Source: Burkholderia sp. D-99
GTDB taxonomy: Bacteria > Pseudomonadota > Gammaproteobacteria > Burkholderiales > Burkholderiaceae
Assembly (NCBI RefSeq): GCF_011605345.1
Contig: NZ_JAAOXM010000018.1
Coordinates: 1 to 64,000, forward strand
Direction of reading: 5' to 3'
DNA length: 64,000 nucleotides
The notes under the pieces: generated by a model
What the model was told of the DNA's origin: nothing
What the model saw: only the letters and a program-made list of their open reading frames with translations
Database searches by the model: none
Part shown: piece after piece, positions 1-9,857 of the stretch
Numbering within the stretch: position 1 is the stretch's first letter
Layout of the letters: every line of letters begins with the position of its first letter
Made by a program: the position numbers and the translations under genes

Positions 1-189
1 GGAATATGAATCACTTCATAAACCTGACTTACTTTAGTGTGAGACTCTTGATACTTTCGCTATCTGATCCGAGGATCAGCTCGCTGCCATCAAGCGCCCA
101 CACTTATCGGCTGTTAATTTTTAAAGAGCATTCTGCGAGGAACTTCGTGTTTCTCAGCAGCGCTGCGTTTTCAGCAGCAGAGAAGCGAG
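1..189 (-). other. rRNA operon leader with boxA (16S gene lies left of the window)
   Basis: Read on the minus strand this is the conserved leader that precedes 16S rRNA in Burkholderia. It holds the antitermination element boxA, TGCTCTTTAA, at 121-130, followed by the familiar stretch beginning AAAATTAACAGCCGATAAG. No 16S sequence itself is present, so the rRNA gene must start beyond position 1. Identification rests on recognition of the leader and on the two promoters just upstream of it. Confidence 0.8.
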
Positions 190-218
190 ATTATGAACCG
201 TGTTTCGCAGATCGTCAA
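190..218 (-). promoter_or_regulatory. rRNA operon promoter, proximal
   Basis: On the minus strand TTGACG (213-218) is separated by exactly 17 bp from CATAAT (190-195), a near-consensus sigma-70 promoter. It lies about 60 bp upstream of boxA and points out of the window towards the 16S gene. Confidence 0.8.
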
Positions 219-350
219 CAACTTTTTGAACTACTTCGTTGCGACTGCGGGGTTCAACTTCCAGGCCAGTTGCGTGCTCCAGACTGCAGCACACCACCAA
301 CCCTGCTTCCCTCTTCCGCGCCGCGTTTCCGTTAGCGCGAAAGAGGCGTG

Positions 351-379
351 ATTCTAAGCACCCGCCCCCATCTACGCAA
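351..379 (-). promoter_or_regulatory. rRNA operon promoter, distal
   Basis: On the minus strand TTGCGT (374-379), a 17-bp spacer and TAGAAT (351-356) are followed by a GC-rich discriminator, as expected of a growth-rate-controlled rRNA P1 promoter. It is in tandem with the better-matched promoter at 190-218. Confidence 0.65.
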
Positions 380-404
380 GCCCCTTTGTGAAAATATTTT
401 GAAA

Positions 405-436
405 AAGCCCCCGTGCGCTGACGCGCACGGGGGCTT
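405..436 (-). terminator. Rho-independent terminator of the enoyl-CoA hydratase gene
   Basis: A 14-bp perfect stem (405-418 with 423-436) with a 4-nt loop. On the minus strand it is followed by a U-rich tract (402-406 and the AT-rich 391-401). It ends transcription of the hydratase gene before the rRNA promoters. Confidence 0.9.
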
Positions 437-512
437 CGGGCTCGACGGGCCAGGCTGTCACACCGACAACCGATACCGACCTGACACTAGCCGCCTACCC
501 AGGGCAGTGCAA

Positions 513-1289
513 TCAGCGGTGCTTGAACACCGGCTTCCGCTTTTCGACGAATGCCGCCATCCCCTCCTTCTGGTCTTCGGTCGCGAACAGCGAATGGAAC
601 AGCCGACGCTCGAAGTGGACGCCCTCGGCCAGCGTCGTCTCGTACGCACGGTTCACCGACTCCTTGACCATCATGACCGCCGGCAGCGAAAACTCGGCAA
701 TCGTCGCCGCGGCGGCAATCGCCTCGTCGAGCAGCGTGTCGGCCGGCAGCACGCGCGACACGAGCCCCGCGCGCTCCGCTTCGGCAGCATCCATGAAGCG
801 GGCCGTCAGGCACATGTCCATCGCCTTCGCCTTCGACACCGCGCGCGGCAGACGCTGCGTGCCGCCCGCACCCGGCATGACGCCCAGCTTGATTTCCGGC
901 TGGCCGAACTTGGCCGTGTCCGCCGCGAAGATGATGTCGCACATCATCGCCAGCTCGCAGCCGCCGCCCAGCGCAAAGCCCGACACCGCTGCAATGATCG
1001 GCTTGCGGATTTCGCGAACCGTCTCCCAGTTGCGCGTGATGTAGTCGCCCCGGTAGACATCCATATAGGAATAGGTCGCCATCATGCCGATGTCCGCGCC
1101 GGCCGCGAATGCCTTCTCGCTCCCGGTCACGACGATCGCGCCGATGCCATCGTCCGCATCGAACGCCTTCAGTGCGTCACCCAGTTCATCCATCAGCGCA
1201 TCGTTCAGCGCATTCAGCGCCTTCGGACGGTTCAGCGTAACCAGCCCGACACGCCCCCGGGTCTCCACCAGGATGTTCTCGTAAGCCAT
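513..1289 (-). CDS. paaF: Enoyl-CoA hydratase of the phenylacetate pathway (PaaF-like)
   Basis: A 258-residue crotonase-fold protein, the normal family length. Both catalytic glutamates of true hydratases are present: one in GGGCELAMMCD and one in GQPEIKLGVMPGAGG, where the Gly-rich oxyanion segment follows. Such enzymes hydrate 2,3-dehydroadipyl-CoA in the lower phenylacetate pathway. The ATG at 1289 has AGGAGA about 6 nt upstream. The gene is divergent from paaN with a palindrome in the shared intergenic region. The paaF name comes from context; the protein alone could serve general fatty-acid beta-oxidation. Confidence 0.85.
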   Translation of the reverse strand: MAYENILVETRGRVGLVTLNRPKALNALNDALMDELGDALKAFDADDGIGAIVVTGSEKAFAAGADIGMMATYSYMDVYRGDYITRNWETVREIRKPIIAAVSGFALGGGCELAMMCDIIFAADTAKFGQPEIKLGVMPGAGGTQRLPRAVSKAKAMDMCLTARFMDAAEAERAGLVSRVLPADTLLDEAIAAAATIAEFSLPAVMMVKESVNRAYETTLAEGVHFERRLFHSLFATEDQKEGMAAFVEKRKPVFKHR

Positions 1290-1359
1290 CTATTTCTCCT
1301 CGATCAATGAAATGAGAAACGCCTCGCACATGCGAATAGTTTGATGCTACCATTCTCCG

Positions 1360-1373
1360 ACCAACCGGTCGGT
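1360..1373. promoter_or_regulatory. Candidate PaaR (TetR-family) operator
   Basis: ACCAACCGGTCGGT is a 14-bp palindrome with one mismatched pair, centred on CCGG in the divergent paaF/paaN intergenic region. Similar ACCG-N-CGGT palindromes are the TetR-type PaaR sites described for paa promoters in Burkholderia. The assignment is by similarity of motif and position. The paaR gene itself is not in this window. Confidence 0.5.
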
Positions 1374-1418
1374 TAATTAATCGATCCAACCCCTCTCACC
1401 GTCCATCAGGCTGCCGCC

Positions 1419-3125
1419 ATGACCCATGCACTGTTCACGAAGCACGAAGACACGCTGAAGCACGCACTCGCCGCCATCGAGAGCCGCGGGTACTGGAGCC
1501 CGTTCGTCGAAATGCCGAGCCCCAAAGTGTACGGGGAAAGCGCGAACGCAGATGGCGAGGCCGCGTTCAAGTCGCACCTCGACAAGACGTTCGCGCTCGA
1601 CCAGCCGGCGTCTGGAGAAACGGTCGGCGCAGAGCGGTCGCCGTATGGCATTGCATTGGGCATCCGGTATCCGAAGTCGACGCCCGACGAACTGATCGCC
1701 GCCGCTGCTGCCGCGCAACGCTCATGGCGCGAAGCCGGCCCGAGCGCCTGGATCGGCGTCAGCCTCGAAATCCTCGCGCGCCTGAATCGTGCGAGCTTCG
1801 AGATCGCCTACAGCGTGATGCACACCACGGGGCAGGCATTCATGATGGCGTTCCAGGCCGGCGGCCCGCACGCGCAAGATCGCGCGCTCGAGGCAGTTGC
1901 CTATGCGTGGGACGAACTGCGCCGCATCCCGGCCGATGCGCACTGGGAAAAGCCGCAAGGCAAGAACCCGCCCCTCGCGATGCACAAGCGCTACACGATC
2001 GTCCCCCGCGGCACCGGGCTCGTCCTCGGCTGCTGCACGTTCCCGACCTGGAACGGCTATCCCGGCCTGTTCGCCGATCTGGCAACCGGCAACACCGTGA
2101 TCGTCAAACCGCATCCGGGCGCGATCCTGCCCCTCGCAATCACCGTCCGGATCGCTCGTGACGTGCTGCGCGATGCCGGTTTCGATCCGAACGTCATCAC
2201 GCTCCTCGCGACCGAACCCAACGACGGCGCGCTCGTTCAGGATCTCGCGCTGCGCCCCGAGATCAAGCTGATCGACTTCACCGGCAGCACGCAAAACGGC
2301 ACGTGGCTCGAACGCCATGCCCACCAGGCACAGGTCTATACCGAGAAGGCCGGCGTCAACCAGATCGTGATCGACTCGACCGACGACCTGAAGGCCGCCG
2401 CCAAGAACATCGCGTTCTCGCTGGCGCTGTACTCCGGCCAGATGTGCACGGCACCGCAGAACATCTACGTGCCGCGCGACGGCATCCGGACGGCGGACGG
2501 CCATGCGAGCTTCGACGAAGTCGCACAGGCTGTCGCCGTTGCCGTACAAAAACTCACCGGCGACCCGGCGCGCTCAGTCGAACTGATCGGCGCAATCCAA
2601 AACGAAGGCGTGGCCGCACGCATCGACGACGCTCGCCAGCTCGGGCGTGTGCTCGCAGACAGCCTTACCCTCCAGCACCCCGCGTTCCCCGATGCCCGCG
2701 TGCGCACGCCGCTCGTGCTGCAGCTCGACGTGACCGATCGCGAGAAATTCACGCAGGAATGGTTCGGCCCGATCTCGTTCGTGATCGCGACCGACTCGAC
2801 CGCGCAATCGCTCGATCTCGCCGGTGAAATCGCCGCGGAACATGGTGCGCTGACGCTCTCCGTCTACAGTACCGACGATGCCATCGTCGACGCCGCACAC
2901 GACGCGGCGGTGCGCGGTGGCGTCGCGCTGTCGATCAACCTGACGGGCGGCGTATTCGTGAACCAGTCGGCAGCGTTCTCGGATTTCCACGGCACGGGCG
3001 CGAACCCGGCAGCCAACGCGGCGCTGGCCGACCCGGCATTCGTCGCCAACCGGTTCCGCGTGGTGCAAAGCCGCGTCCATGTTGCGCCGAAAGCGGCACC
3101 CACGGAAGCCGGCCAACCTGCATAA
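1419..3125 (+). CDS. paaN: Phenylacetic acid degradation protein PaaN (aldehyde dehydrogenase-only form, also called paaZ)
   Basis: A 568-residue aldehyde-dehydrogenase-superfamily protein. The putative catalytic Cys lies in SGQMCTAPQN and the general-base Glu in VYTEKAGVNQ. It should oxidise the ring-opened semialdehyde formed from oxepin-CoA in phenylacetate breakdown. E. coli PaaZ is a fusion with a MaoC-type hydratase domain that does the ring opening. That domain is absent here, so a separate hydratase elsewhere must provide it. The gene starts a run of same-strand paa genes that ends at a terminator after paaK. Confidence 0.85.
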   Translation: MTHALFTKHEDTLKHALAAIESRGYWSPFVEMPSPKVYGESANADGEAAFKSHLDKTFALDQPASGETVGAERSPYGIALGIRYPKSTPDELIAAAAAAQRSWREAGPSAWIGVSLEILARLNRASFEIAYSVMHTTGQAFMMAFQAGGPHAQDRALEAVAYAWDELRRIPADAHWEKPQGKNPPLAMHKRYTIVPRGTGLVLGCCTFPTWNGYPGLFADLATGNTVIVKPHPGAILPLAITVRIARDVLRDAGFDPNVITLLATEPNDGALVQDLALRPEIKLIDFTGSTQNGTWLERHAHQAQVYTEKAGVNQIVIDSTDDLKAAAKNIAFSLALYSGQMCTAPQNIYVPRDGIRTADGHASFDEVAQAVAVAVQKLTGDPARSVELIGAIQNEGVAARIDDARQLGRVLADSLTLQHPAFPDARVRTPLVLQLDVTDREKFTQEWFGPISFVIATDSTAQSLDLAGEIAAEHGALTLSVYSTDDAIVDAAHDAAVRGGVALSINLTGGVFVNQSAAFSDFHGTGANPAANAALADPAFVANRFRVVQSRVHVAPKAAPTEAGQPA

Positions 3126-3212
3126 CCCGAATGGTCGACGTGCAAACGCCGCCACGTTCTCTACCATGAACGAATCCGCCACCCGGCGGGTTCGCTGCTC
3201 ATCGATACGCCC

Positions 3213-4415
<1,203 letters not shown>

Positions 4416-4460
4416 GCAACGCACCGCGCGCCTATAACGAAGTCATGAAGGAGACACTGC

Positions 4461-5252
4461 ATGTCCTATCAGGCGATTCAGCTGGATATCGATCACGCGT
4501 CGAACGTGGCCACGATTACCCTCAACCGCCCCGACAAGCTGAACAGCTTTACGCGGGCGATGCATCGCGAGCTGCAGTCGGCACTCGATGATGTCGAGGC
4601 GGCCGGCGCGCGCGCGCTGATCCTGACAGGTGCGGGGCGCGGCTTCTGCGCGGGGCAGGACCTGGCCGATCTAGACTTCACGCCAGGCGCGTCCACCGAC
4701 CTCGGCTCCCTGATCGACGAGCACTTCAATCCGCTGATCCGCCGCCTGCAGGGTCTGCCGATTCCGGTCATCGCCGCTGTCAACGGCACAGCCGCCGGCG
4801 CCGGCGCGAACCTCGCGCTCGCATGCGATCTCGTGTTCGCCGCCCGCTCGAGCAGTTTCATCCAGGCCTTCGTCAAGATCGGGCTCGTACCCGATTCGGG
4901 CGGCACATGGTTTCTGCCGCAACGCGTCGGCATGGCGCGCGCGCTGGGGCTCGCGCTGACCGGCGACAAGCTCGGCGCCGAACAGGCAGAGCAATGGGGC
5001 TTGATCTGGCGAGCGGTCGACGACGACACACTCGCTGCGTCAGTCCGTCAGCTCGCCACCCAGCTCGCGCAGCAGCCGACGCTCGCGATCGCATCGATCA
5101 AGCAATCGATGCGCGACAGCGTCACGAATACCCTCGACCAGCAACTCGACCAGGAACGCGACCTGCAGCGCAAGCTCGGCCAGTCGCACGACTATGCGGA
5201 AGGCGTAAAGGCATTCATCGAGAAGCGCGCACCGCGCTTCGAGGGGCGTTGA
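4461..5252 (+). CDS. paaG: PaaG, ring-1,2-epoxyphenylacetyl-CoA isomerase
   Basis: A 263-residue crotonase-superfamily protein. The oxyanion-hole region is AAGAGANLALACD, and the hydratase glutamate is replaced by Asp in LVPDSGGTW, as in PaaG isomerases. It converts the epoxide of phenylacetyl-CoA to oxepin-CoA. A strong ribosome-binding site (GAAGGAGAC) precedes the ATG. The stop codon lies 1 nt before the paaI start, so the two are translationally linked. Confidence 0.92.
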   Translation: MSYQAIQLDIDHASNVATITLNRPDKLNSFTRAMHRELQSALDDVEAAGARALILTGAGRGFCAGQDLADLDFTPGASTDLGSLIDEHFNPLIRRLQGLPIPVIAAVNGTAAGAGANLALACDLVFAARSSSFIQAFVKIGLVPDSGGTWFLPQRVGMARALGLALTGDKLGAEQAEQWGLIWRAVDDDTLAASVRQLATQLAQQPTLAIASIKQSMRDSVTNTLDQQLDQERDLQRKLGQSHDYAEGVKAFIEKRAPRFEGR

Positions 5253-5253
5253 C

Positions 5254-5706
5254 ATGACCAACGCCACTGCCACGCTCGACCCCGATTCGCTCGCCCGTGC
5301 CACCGCGCGGGCCATGTACGACGCCGACGCATGCAGCCGTGCGTTCGGCATGGAAATCGCCGAAGTGCGCGCCGGCTACGCACGCCTGCAAATGCGCGTG
5401 CGGCCCGAATTCCTGAACGGGCATCAGACCTGCCATGGCGGGATCATCTTCACGCTGGCCGATTCGACGTTCGCGTTCGCATGCAACTCGTACAACGTGA
5501 ACGCAGTCGCGGCCGGCTGCTCGATCGAATTCCTGCGCCCCGTGCACGGCGACGACGTGCTGACGGCCGAGGCAATCGAGCAGGCGCGCGCCGGCCGCCA
5601 AGGCATCTACGACATCCGTGTCACGAACCAGACCGGCGAAACCGTCGCAATGTTTCGCGGCAAATCCGCCCAGATCAAGGGCACGGTCATCCCGGAAGAC
5701 CGCTGA
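5254..5706 (+). CDS. paaI: PaaI, hydroxyphenylacetyl-CoA thioesterase
   Basis: A 150-residue hotdog-fold thioesterase. The segment NGHQTCHGGIIFTLAD carries the characteristic HGG and the catalytic Asp of the PaaI family. It is thought to rescue CoA from dead-end ring-hydroxylated intermediates. It sits between paaG and paaK in one transcription unit. Confidence 0.92.
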   Translation: MTNATATLDPDSLARATARAMYDADACSRAFGMEIAEVRAGYARLQMRVRPEFLNGHQTCHGGIIFTLADSTFAFACNSYNVNAVAAGCSIEFLRPVHGDDVLTAEAIEQARAGRQGIYDIRVTNQTGETVAMFRGKSAQIKGTVIPEDR

Positions 5707-5744
5707 CGTCGACGGCTCGCACATAACAAACACTGGAGACATGC

Positions 5745-7043
5745 ATGACTACCCCGCTACCGCTCGAGCCGATCGAGACCGCCTCACGCGACGAGCTGAC
5801 CGCGCTGCAGCTCGAACGCCTCAAGTGGTCGCTCCGGCATGCGCATGATCACTCCCCCGTCTATCGTCGCAAGTTCGACGACGCGGGCGTCCATCCCGAC
5901 GACCTGAAGACGCTCGCCGACCTGTCGCGCTTCCCGTTCACGACGAAGAGCGACCTGCGCGACAGTTACCCGTTCGGGATGTTCGCGGTGCCGCAGGACC
6001 AGATCTCGCGCATTCATGCGTCGTCGGGCACGACCGGCAAGCCGACGGTCGTCGGCTATACGGCCGGCGACATCGACACATGGGCGAATCTCGTCGCGCG
6101 CTCGATCCGCGCCGCCGGTGCACGCCGCGGCGACAAGGTGCACGTCAGCTACGGCTACGGCTTGTTCACGGGCGGGCTCGGCGCGCACTACGGTGCCGAG
6201 CGCGCGGGGTTGACCGTGATCCCGTTCGGCGGCGGCCAGACCGAAAAGCAGGTGCAGCTGATCCAGGATTTCCGGCCCGACATCATCATGGTGACGCCAA
6301 GCTACATGCTGTCGATCGCCGACGAAATCGAGCGCCAGGGTCTCGATCCCGTGCAGAGTTCGCTGCGCATCGGCATCTTCGGCGCAGAACCCTGGACCAA
6401 CGACATGCGTGTCGCGATCGAGCAGCGGATGGGCATCGACGCGGTCGACATTTACGGCCTGTCCGAAGTGATGGGCCCCGGCGTCGCGTCCGAATGCGTC
6501 GAGACGAAGGACGGCCCGACCATCTGGGAAGACCACTTCTATCCGGAAATCATCGATCCTGACACCGGCGAAGTGCTTCCGGATGGCGAACTCGGCGAGC
6601 TCGTGTTCACGTCGCTGACGAAGGAGGCACTGCCGATCGTCCGCTACCGGACCCGCGACCTCACGCGGCTGTTGCCTGGCACTGCCCGCACGATGCGCAG
6701 GATGGAGAAGATCACGGGGCGTTCGGACGACATGATGATCGTGCGCGGCGTCAACGTGTTCCCGACGCAAATCGAGGAGCAGCTGCTCAAGCAGCGCGCG
6801 CTCGCACCGCACTATCAGATCGTACTGACGAAGGAAGGCCCGCTCGACGTGCTGACGCTCAATGTCGAGCCCTGTCCGGAGACTGCGCCCGATACCGCGG
6901 TGATCCATGCGGCAAAACAGGCGCTCGCGTACGACATCAAGTCACTGATCGGCGTGACGGCCGTGATCAACGTGCTGCCCGTGAACGGGATCGAGCGTTC
7001 GGTCGGCAAGGCGCGACGCGTCGTCGACAAGCGCAAGGGCTGA
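5745..7043 (+). CDS. paaK: Phenylacetate-CoA ligase
   Basis: A 432-residue adenylate-forming enzyme of normal PaaK length. The phosphate-binding loop is SSGTTGKPT, the adenine-region motif is YGLSEVMGPG, and the C-terminal lid contains GRSDDMMIVRGVNVFP. It activates phenylacetate to phenylacetyl-CoA, the entry step of the pathway. It is the last gene of the plus-strand paa run and is followed by a terminator. Confidence 0.95.
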   Translation: MTTPLPLEPIETASRDELTALQLERLKWSLRHAHDHSPVYRRKFDDAGVHPDDLKTLADLSRFPFTTKSDLRDSYPFGMFAVPQDQISRIHASSGTTGKPTVVGYTAGDIDTWANLVARSIRAAGARRGDKVHVSYGYGLFTGGLGAHYGAERAGLTVIPFGGGQTEKQVQLIQDFRPDIIMVTPSYMLSIADEIERQGLDPVQSSLRIGIFGAEPWTNDMRVAIEQRMGIDAVDIYGLSEVMGPGVASECVETKDGPTIWEDHFYPEIIDPDTGEVLPDGELGELVFTSLTKEALPIVRYRTRDLTRLLPGTARTMRRMEKITGRSDDMMIVRGVNVFPTQIEEQLLKQRALAPHYQIVLTKEGPLDVLTLNVEPCPETAPDTAVIHAAKQALAYDIKSLIGVTAVINVLPVNGIERSVGKARRVVDKRKG

Positions 7044-7089
7044 CGGCAATCGCTGCCCGTGCATGATGCGCGGTGAATCCGCAGCTGCA

Positions 7090-7133
7090 AATGAAACAGC
7101 CCGATCGGCCAACGCCGATCGGGCTGTTTCATT
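7090..7133 (+). terminator. Terminator after paaK
   Basis: A perfect 19-bp stem (7090-7108 with 7115-7133) with a 6-nt loop. The lower stem is AT-rich (AATGAAAC/GTTTCATT), so it can act in either direction. It separates the paa operon from mltA on the opposite strand. The rest of 7134-7299 shows nothing I can support. Confidence 0.8.
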
Positions 7134-7299
7134 CCGGGACGCCGTTGGGGCACCCGTCGACGCGACAGGCGCATTACGAACACCGACACCGCACTGGCGC
7201 CCTCGCAATCAGAGCGGCGCACCCCACGCACGCCGTCGCGCCCACGAATACCGCGTCTGATGCATCGGCGGCGATCCGGGCAACCCGTACCGCCTCAAG

Positions 7300-8424
7300 T
7301 CACGAATTCGGGAACAGCAGCCACATCCGTCCGACCTGCTTCATCCGCCCGGCCTGATCGCCTGCGTCGTCGCCGAGCCCCCAGAAATAGTCGGCCCGCA
7401 CGCCGCCCTTGATCGCGGAACCCGTATCCTGCGCGAACACGAGCCGGTTCATCGGCGTATTCGACAGCGGGCGCGTGGTCTGCAGGAATACGGGGGTGCC
7501 GAGCGGGATCGACGACGGGTCGACGGCGATCGAGCGCTCCGGCGTCAGCGGCACACCCAGTGCGCCGATCGGGCCGTCCGCGCCGCCGTGCGGTGCATCT
7601 TCCTTGGTCGGCATGTCGCGGAAGAACACGAACCGCGGGTTCGTGTCGAGCAGCGCGTCGACGCGGTTCGGGTTCGCCTTCGCCCACGCCTTGATGCCCT
7701 GCATCGTCGCCTGAGCGGGTGTCAGTTCGCCGCGGTCGAGCAGCCACTTGCCGATCGAGCGGTACGGCTGGTTGTTGGTGCCGCCGAAGCCGACCCGCAT
7801 CACCGAACCATCGTCGAGCAGCACGCGCCCCGAGCCCTGCACCTGCAGAAAGAACGCTTCGATCGGGTCATCGACCCACACGAGTTCGTTGCCGTTCAGG
7901 ATGCCCGCGCGTTCGAGCTGCGCGCGTACCGGCAGCGCAGCGCCCGCGCGATAACCGGCCGGCCAGCGGTAGAGCGCGTACTGATACGGACCGCGGCGCA
8001 CGCGCGACCCATGCAGCAGCGGCTCGTAATAGCCGGTCACCAGCCCGTCGAGCGTACCGTCGGTGTTCGCGAGCTGGAACGGCGTGAAATACGTTTCGAA
8101 GAACGCACGTGCACTGCTGACGTCAAGCTCGTCGAGCCGGTCGGCAGCCGCACAAGCACGTTGCCAGGCTGGCTGGCGAGCGAGCCGCACGCAGTTCTGC
8201 CGCAGCGCGGCCGTCGCGCCGATCAGCGAATCGTCCTGCCAGCCCGGCACCTGCTGCCATGCCACCGGCGTGAGCCGCTTCGCGGCGACCTGCCCCGGCA
8301 CGATCGCCGCGCCGGTCGGCGGCTTCAGCGACGACGTCCGCGTCGGTGCGCTTCCGCACGCGGCAAGCAGCGCCGCAGCAGCAGCCGCTGCCGCCCACCC
8401 GGCCAACCGGGGCCCAAACCACAT
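7300..8424 (-). CDS. mltA: Membrane-bound lytic murein transglycosylase A (lipoprotein)
   Basis: A 374-residue protein counted from the ATG at 8424. The N-terminus is a lipoprotein signal with lipobox LLAAC. The MltA core and the C-terminal 3D domain follow; the latter contains AQDTGSAIKGGVRADYFWG, with the conserved aspartates. The enzyme cleaves peptidoglycan glycan strands to 1,6-anhydromuropeptides at the outer membrane. The frame stays open for another 52 codons upstream, but that extension would bury the signal peptide, so the shorter start is preferred. Confidence 0.92.
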   Translation of the reverse strand: MWFGPRLAGWAAAAAAAALLAACGSAPTRTSSLKPPTGAAIVPGQVAAKRLTPVAWQQVPGWQDDSLIGATAALRQNCVRLARQPAWQRACAAADRLDELDVSSARAFFETYFTPFQLANTDGTLDGLVTGYYEPLLHGSRVRRGPYQYALYRWPAGYRAGAALPVRAQLERAGILNGNELVWVDDPIEAFFLQVQGSGRVLLDDGSVMRVGFGGTNNQPYRSIGKWLLDRGELTPAQATMQGIKAWAKANPNRVDALLDTNPRFVFFRDMPTKEDAPHGGADGPIGALGVPLTPERSIAVDPSSIPLGTPVFLQTTRPLSNTPMNRLVFAQDTGSAIKGGVRADYFWGLGDDAGDQAGRMKQVGRMWLLFPNS

Positions 8425-8452
8425 ACAATGTCCGTTCTTGATGGAAACCGCC

Positions 8453-8599
8453 ATGTCAGATTTTCTCGACCAATATCCGATGCTCATCTTCGCGCTCGAA
8501 GCCTTCGTAGCGCTTGCCCTGCTGATCTTCATCGTCGTGTGGACGTCGTCGGGCAGAAAAAAGCACGCCCGCGGCAACAACGACCGCCAGCCGCGCTGA
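8453..8599 (+). CDS. Small single-pass membrane protein, function unknown
   Basis: A 48-residue protein with one strong hydrophobic segment (about residues 10-30, LIFALEAFVALALLIFIVVW), followed by a basic tail rich in K, R and N. It is divergent from mltA. An in-frame ATG lies four codons upstream at 8441. The clean transmembrane-plus-basic-tail layout supports a real gene, but no family is recognised. Confidence 0.55.
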   Translation: MSDFLDQYPMLIFALEAFVALALLIFIVVWTSSGRKKHARGNNDRQPR

Positions 8600-8613
8600 C
8601 GCGCTTCGCACGC

Positions 8614-8988
8614 TCAATGCAGTGTGCGTGGCATGTGCAGCGCGAACTCGTCGACCGGCGCCTCGAAACGCTCGCCGTCTTCCGCCACGCAGAAGTACGC
8701 GCCCCGCATCGTGCCGACCGGCGTCGCGATCACGGCCCAGCTCGTGTATTCGAAGTGCTCGCCCGGCTGCAGCAGCGGCTGGTGCCCGACGACGCCGAGC
8801 CCCTTCACTTCCTGCACGTGGTTCTCGCTGTCCGTGATGATCCAGTGACGCGCGATCAGCTGCGCCGCGACCTGTCCCGTGTTGCGGATCGTCAGCGTGT
8901 ACGCGAATGCGTATTGACGGCGATCGGGGTCGGATTGTTCCGGCAAGTAGCTGGTTTTCACCGAAACGGTGAACTGATACTGACTCAT
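8614..8988 (-). CDS. apaG: ApaG (Co2+/Mg2+ efflux-associated protein)
   Basis: A 124-residue protein of the ApaG fibronectin-III-like fold. It is recognised from YTLTIRNTGQVAAQLIARHW and the later TPVGTMRGAYFCVAEDG region, and it has the standard family length. The biochemical role is unsettled; E. coli mutants affect Co2+ resistance. Here it stands alone between the small membrane protein and rpe. Confidence 0.93.
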   Translation of the reverse strand: MSQYQFTVSVKTSYLPEQSDPDRRQYAFAYTLTIRNTGQVAAQLIARHWIITDSENHVQEVKGLGVVGHQPLLQPGEHFEYTSWAVIATPVGTMRGAYFCVAEDGERFEAPVDEFALHMPRTLH

Positions 8989-9124
8989 GGTGTTTCCGCT
9001 GGAAGATGACTGTCCGTGCCGGCATGGGCAACGGGGCCGCGGGCGCGCCGCATTGGTTCGGCATTCTATGCGCAATCGGGCCTCGGCCGCACGGCCCGCC
9101 GCCGCGCACCGGGTCGCCGGACGG

Positions 9125-9130
9125 TAGAAT
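9125..9130 (+). promoter_or_regulatory. Candidate -10 element for rpe-gph
   Basis: TAGAAT lies about 37 bp before the rpe ATG in an otherwise very GC-rich stretch. No good -35 hexamer is visible. Similar isolated TA-AAT boxes precede several genes in this window. Confidence 0.35.
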
Positions 9131-9166
9131 GGCGGTTTTGCGCCGCAACGTCCCCGCTCCCCTGCC

Positions 9167-9853
9167 ATGACCCAATTCCGTATCGCTCCCAGCATCCTGT
9201 CGGCCGATTTCGCGCGGCTCGGCGAAGAAGTCCGCAACGTCGTCGCCGCCGGCGCCGACTGGATCCACTTCGACGTGATGGACAACCATTATGTGCCGAA
9301 CCTGACGATCGGCCCGCTCGTGTGCGAAGCGATCCGCCCGCACGTGCAGGTGCCGATCGACGTGCACCTGATGGTGCGCCCGGTCGACCGGATCGTGCCC
9401 GATTTTGCGAAGGCCGGTGCAAACCTGATCAGCTTCCACCCGGAAGGCTCCGATCACATCGACCGCACGCTGTCGCTGATCCGTGACCACGGCTGCAAGG
9501 CCGGCCTCGTGTTCAATCCGGCCACGCCGCTGAACTACCTCGACCACGTGATGGATCGCCTCGACTTCGTGCTGCTGATGTCGGTCAACCCGGGCTTCGG
9601 CGGCCAGTCGTTCATTCCGGAAACGCTGAACAAGCTGCGCGAAGCACGCGCACGCATCGACGCGTACACCGAGCGCACCGGCCGGGAGATCCTGCTCGAA
9701 GTCGACGGCGGCGTGAAGACCGACAACATCGCGGAAATCGCGGCGGCAGGCGCCGACACGTTTGTCGCAGGCTCGGCGATCTTCGGCAAGCCCGACTACC
9801 GCAAGGTGATCGACGAGATGCGCGCCGCGCTCGCCACCGTCGAACGGAGCTGA
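9167..9853 (+). CDS. rpe: Ribulose-phosphate 3-epimerase
   Basis: A 228-residue TIM-barrel enzyme interconverting ribulose-5-phosphate and xylulose-5-phosphate. Characteristic segments are IAPSILSADFARL at the N-terminus, HFDVMDNHYVPN with a metal-binding Asp, DVHLMV, MSVNPGFGGQ and EVDGGVK. The gph start lies 4 nt after the rpe stop, the usual Burkholderia order. Confidence 0.96.
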   Translation: MTQFRIAPSILSADFARLGEEVRNVVAAGADWIHFDVMDNHYVPNLTIGPLVCEAIRPHVQVPIDVHLMVRPVDRIVPDFAKAGANLISFHPEGSDHIDRTLSLIRDHGCKAGLVFNPATPLNYLDHVMDRLDFVLLMSVNPGFGGQSFIPETLNKLREARARIDAYTERTGREILLEVDGGVKTDNIAEIAAAGADTFVAGSAIFGKPDYRKVIDEMRAALATVERS

Positions 9854-9857
9854 CGCC

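Noticed and set aside
6..335. Plus-strand open frame of 109 codons at the left edge
   Set aside because: It overlaps the rRNA leader and its promoter on the other strand and has no recognisable protein pattern.
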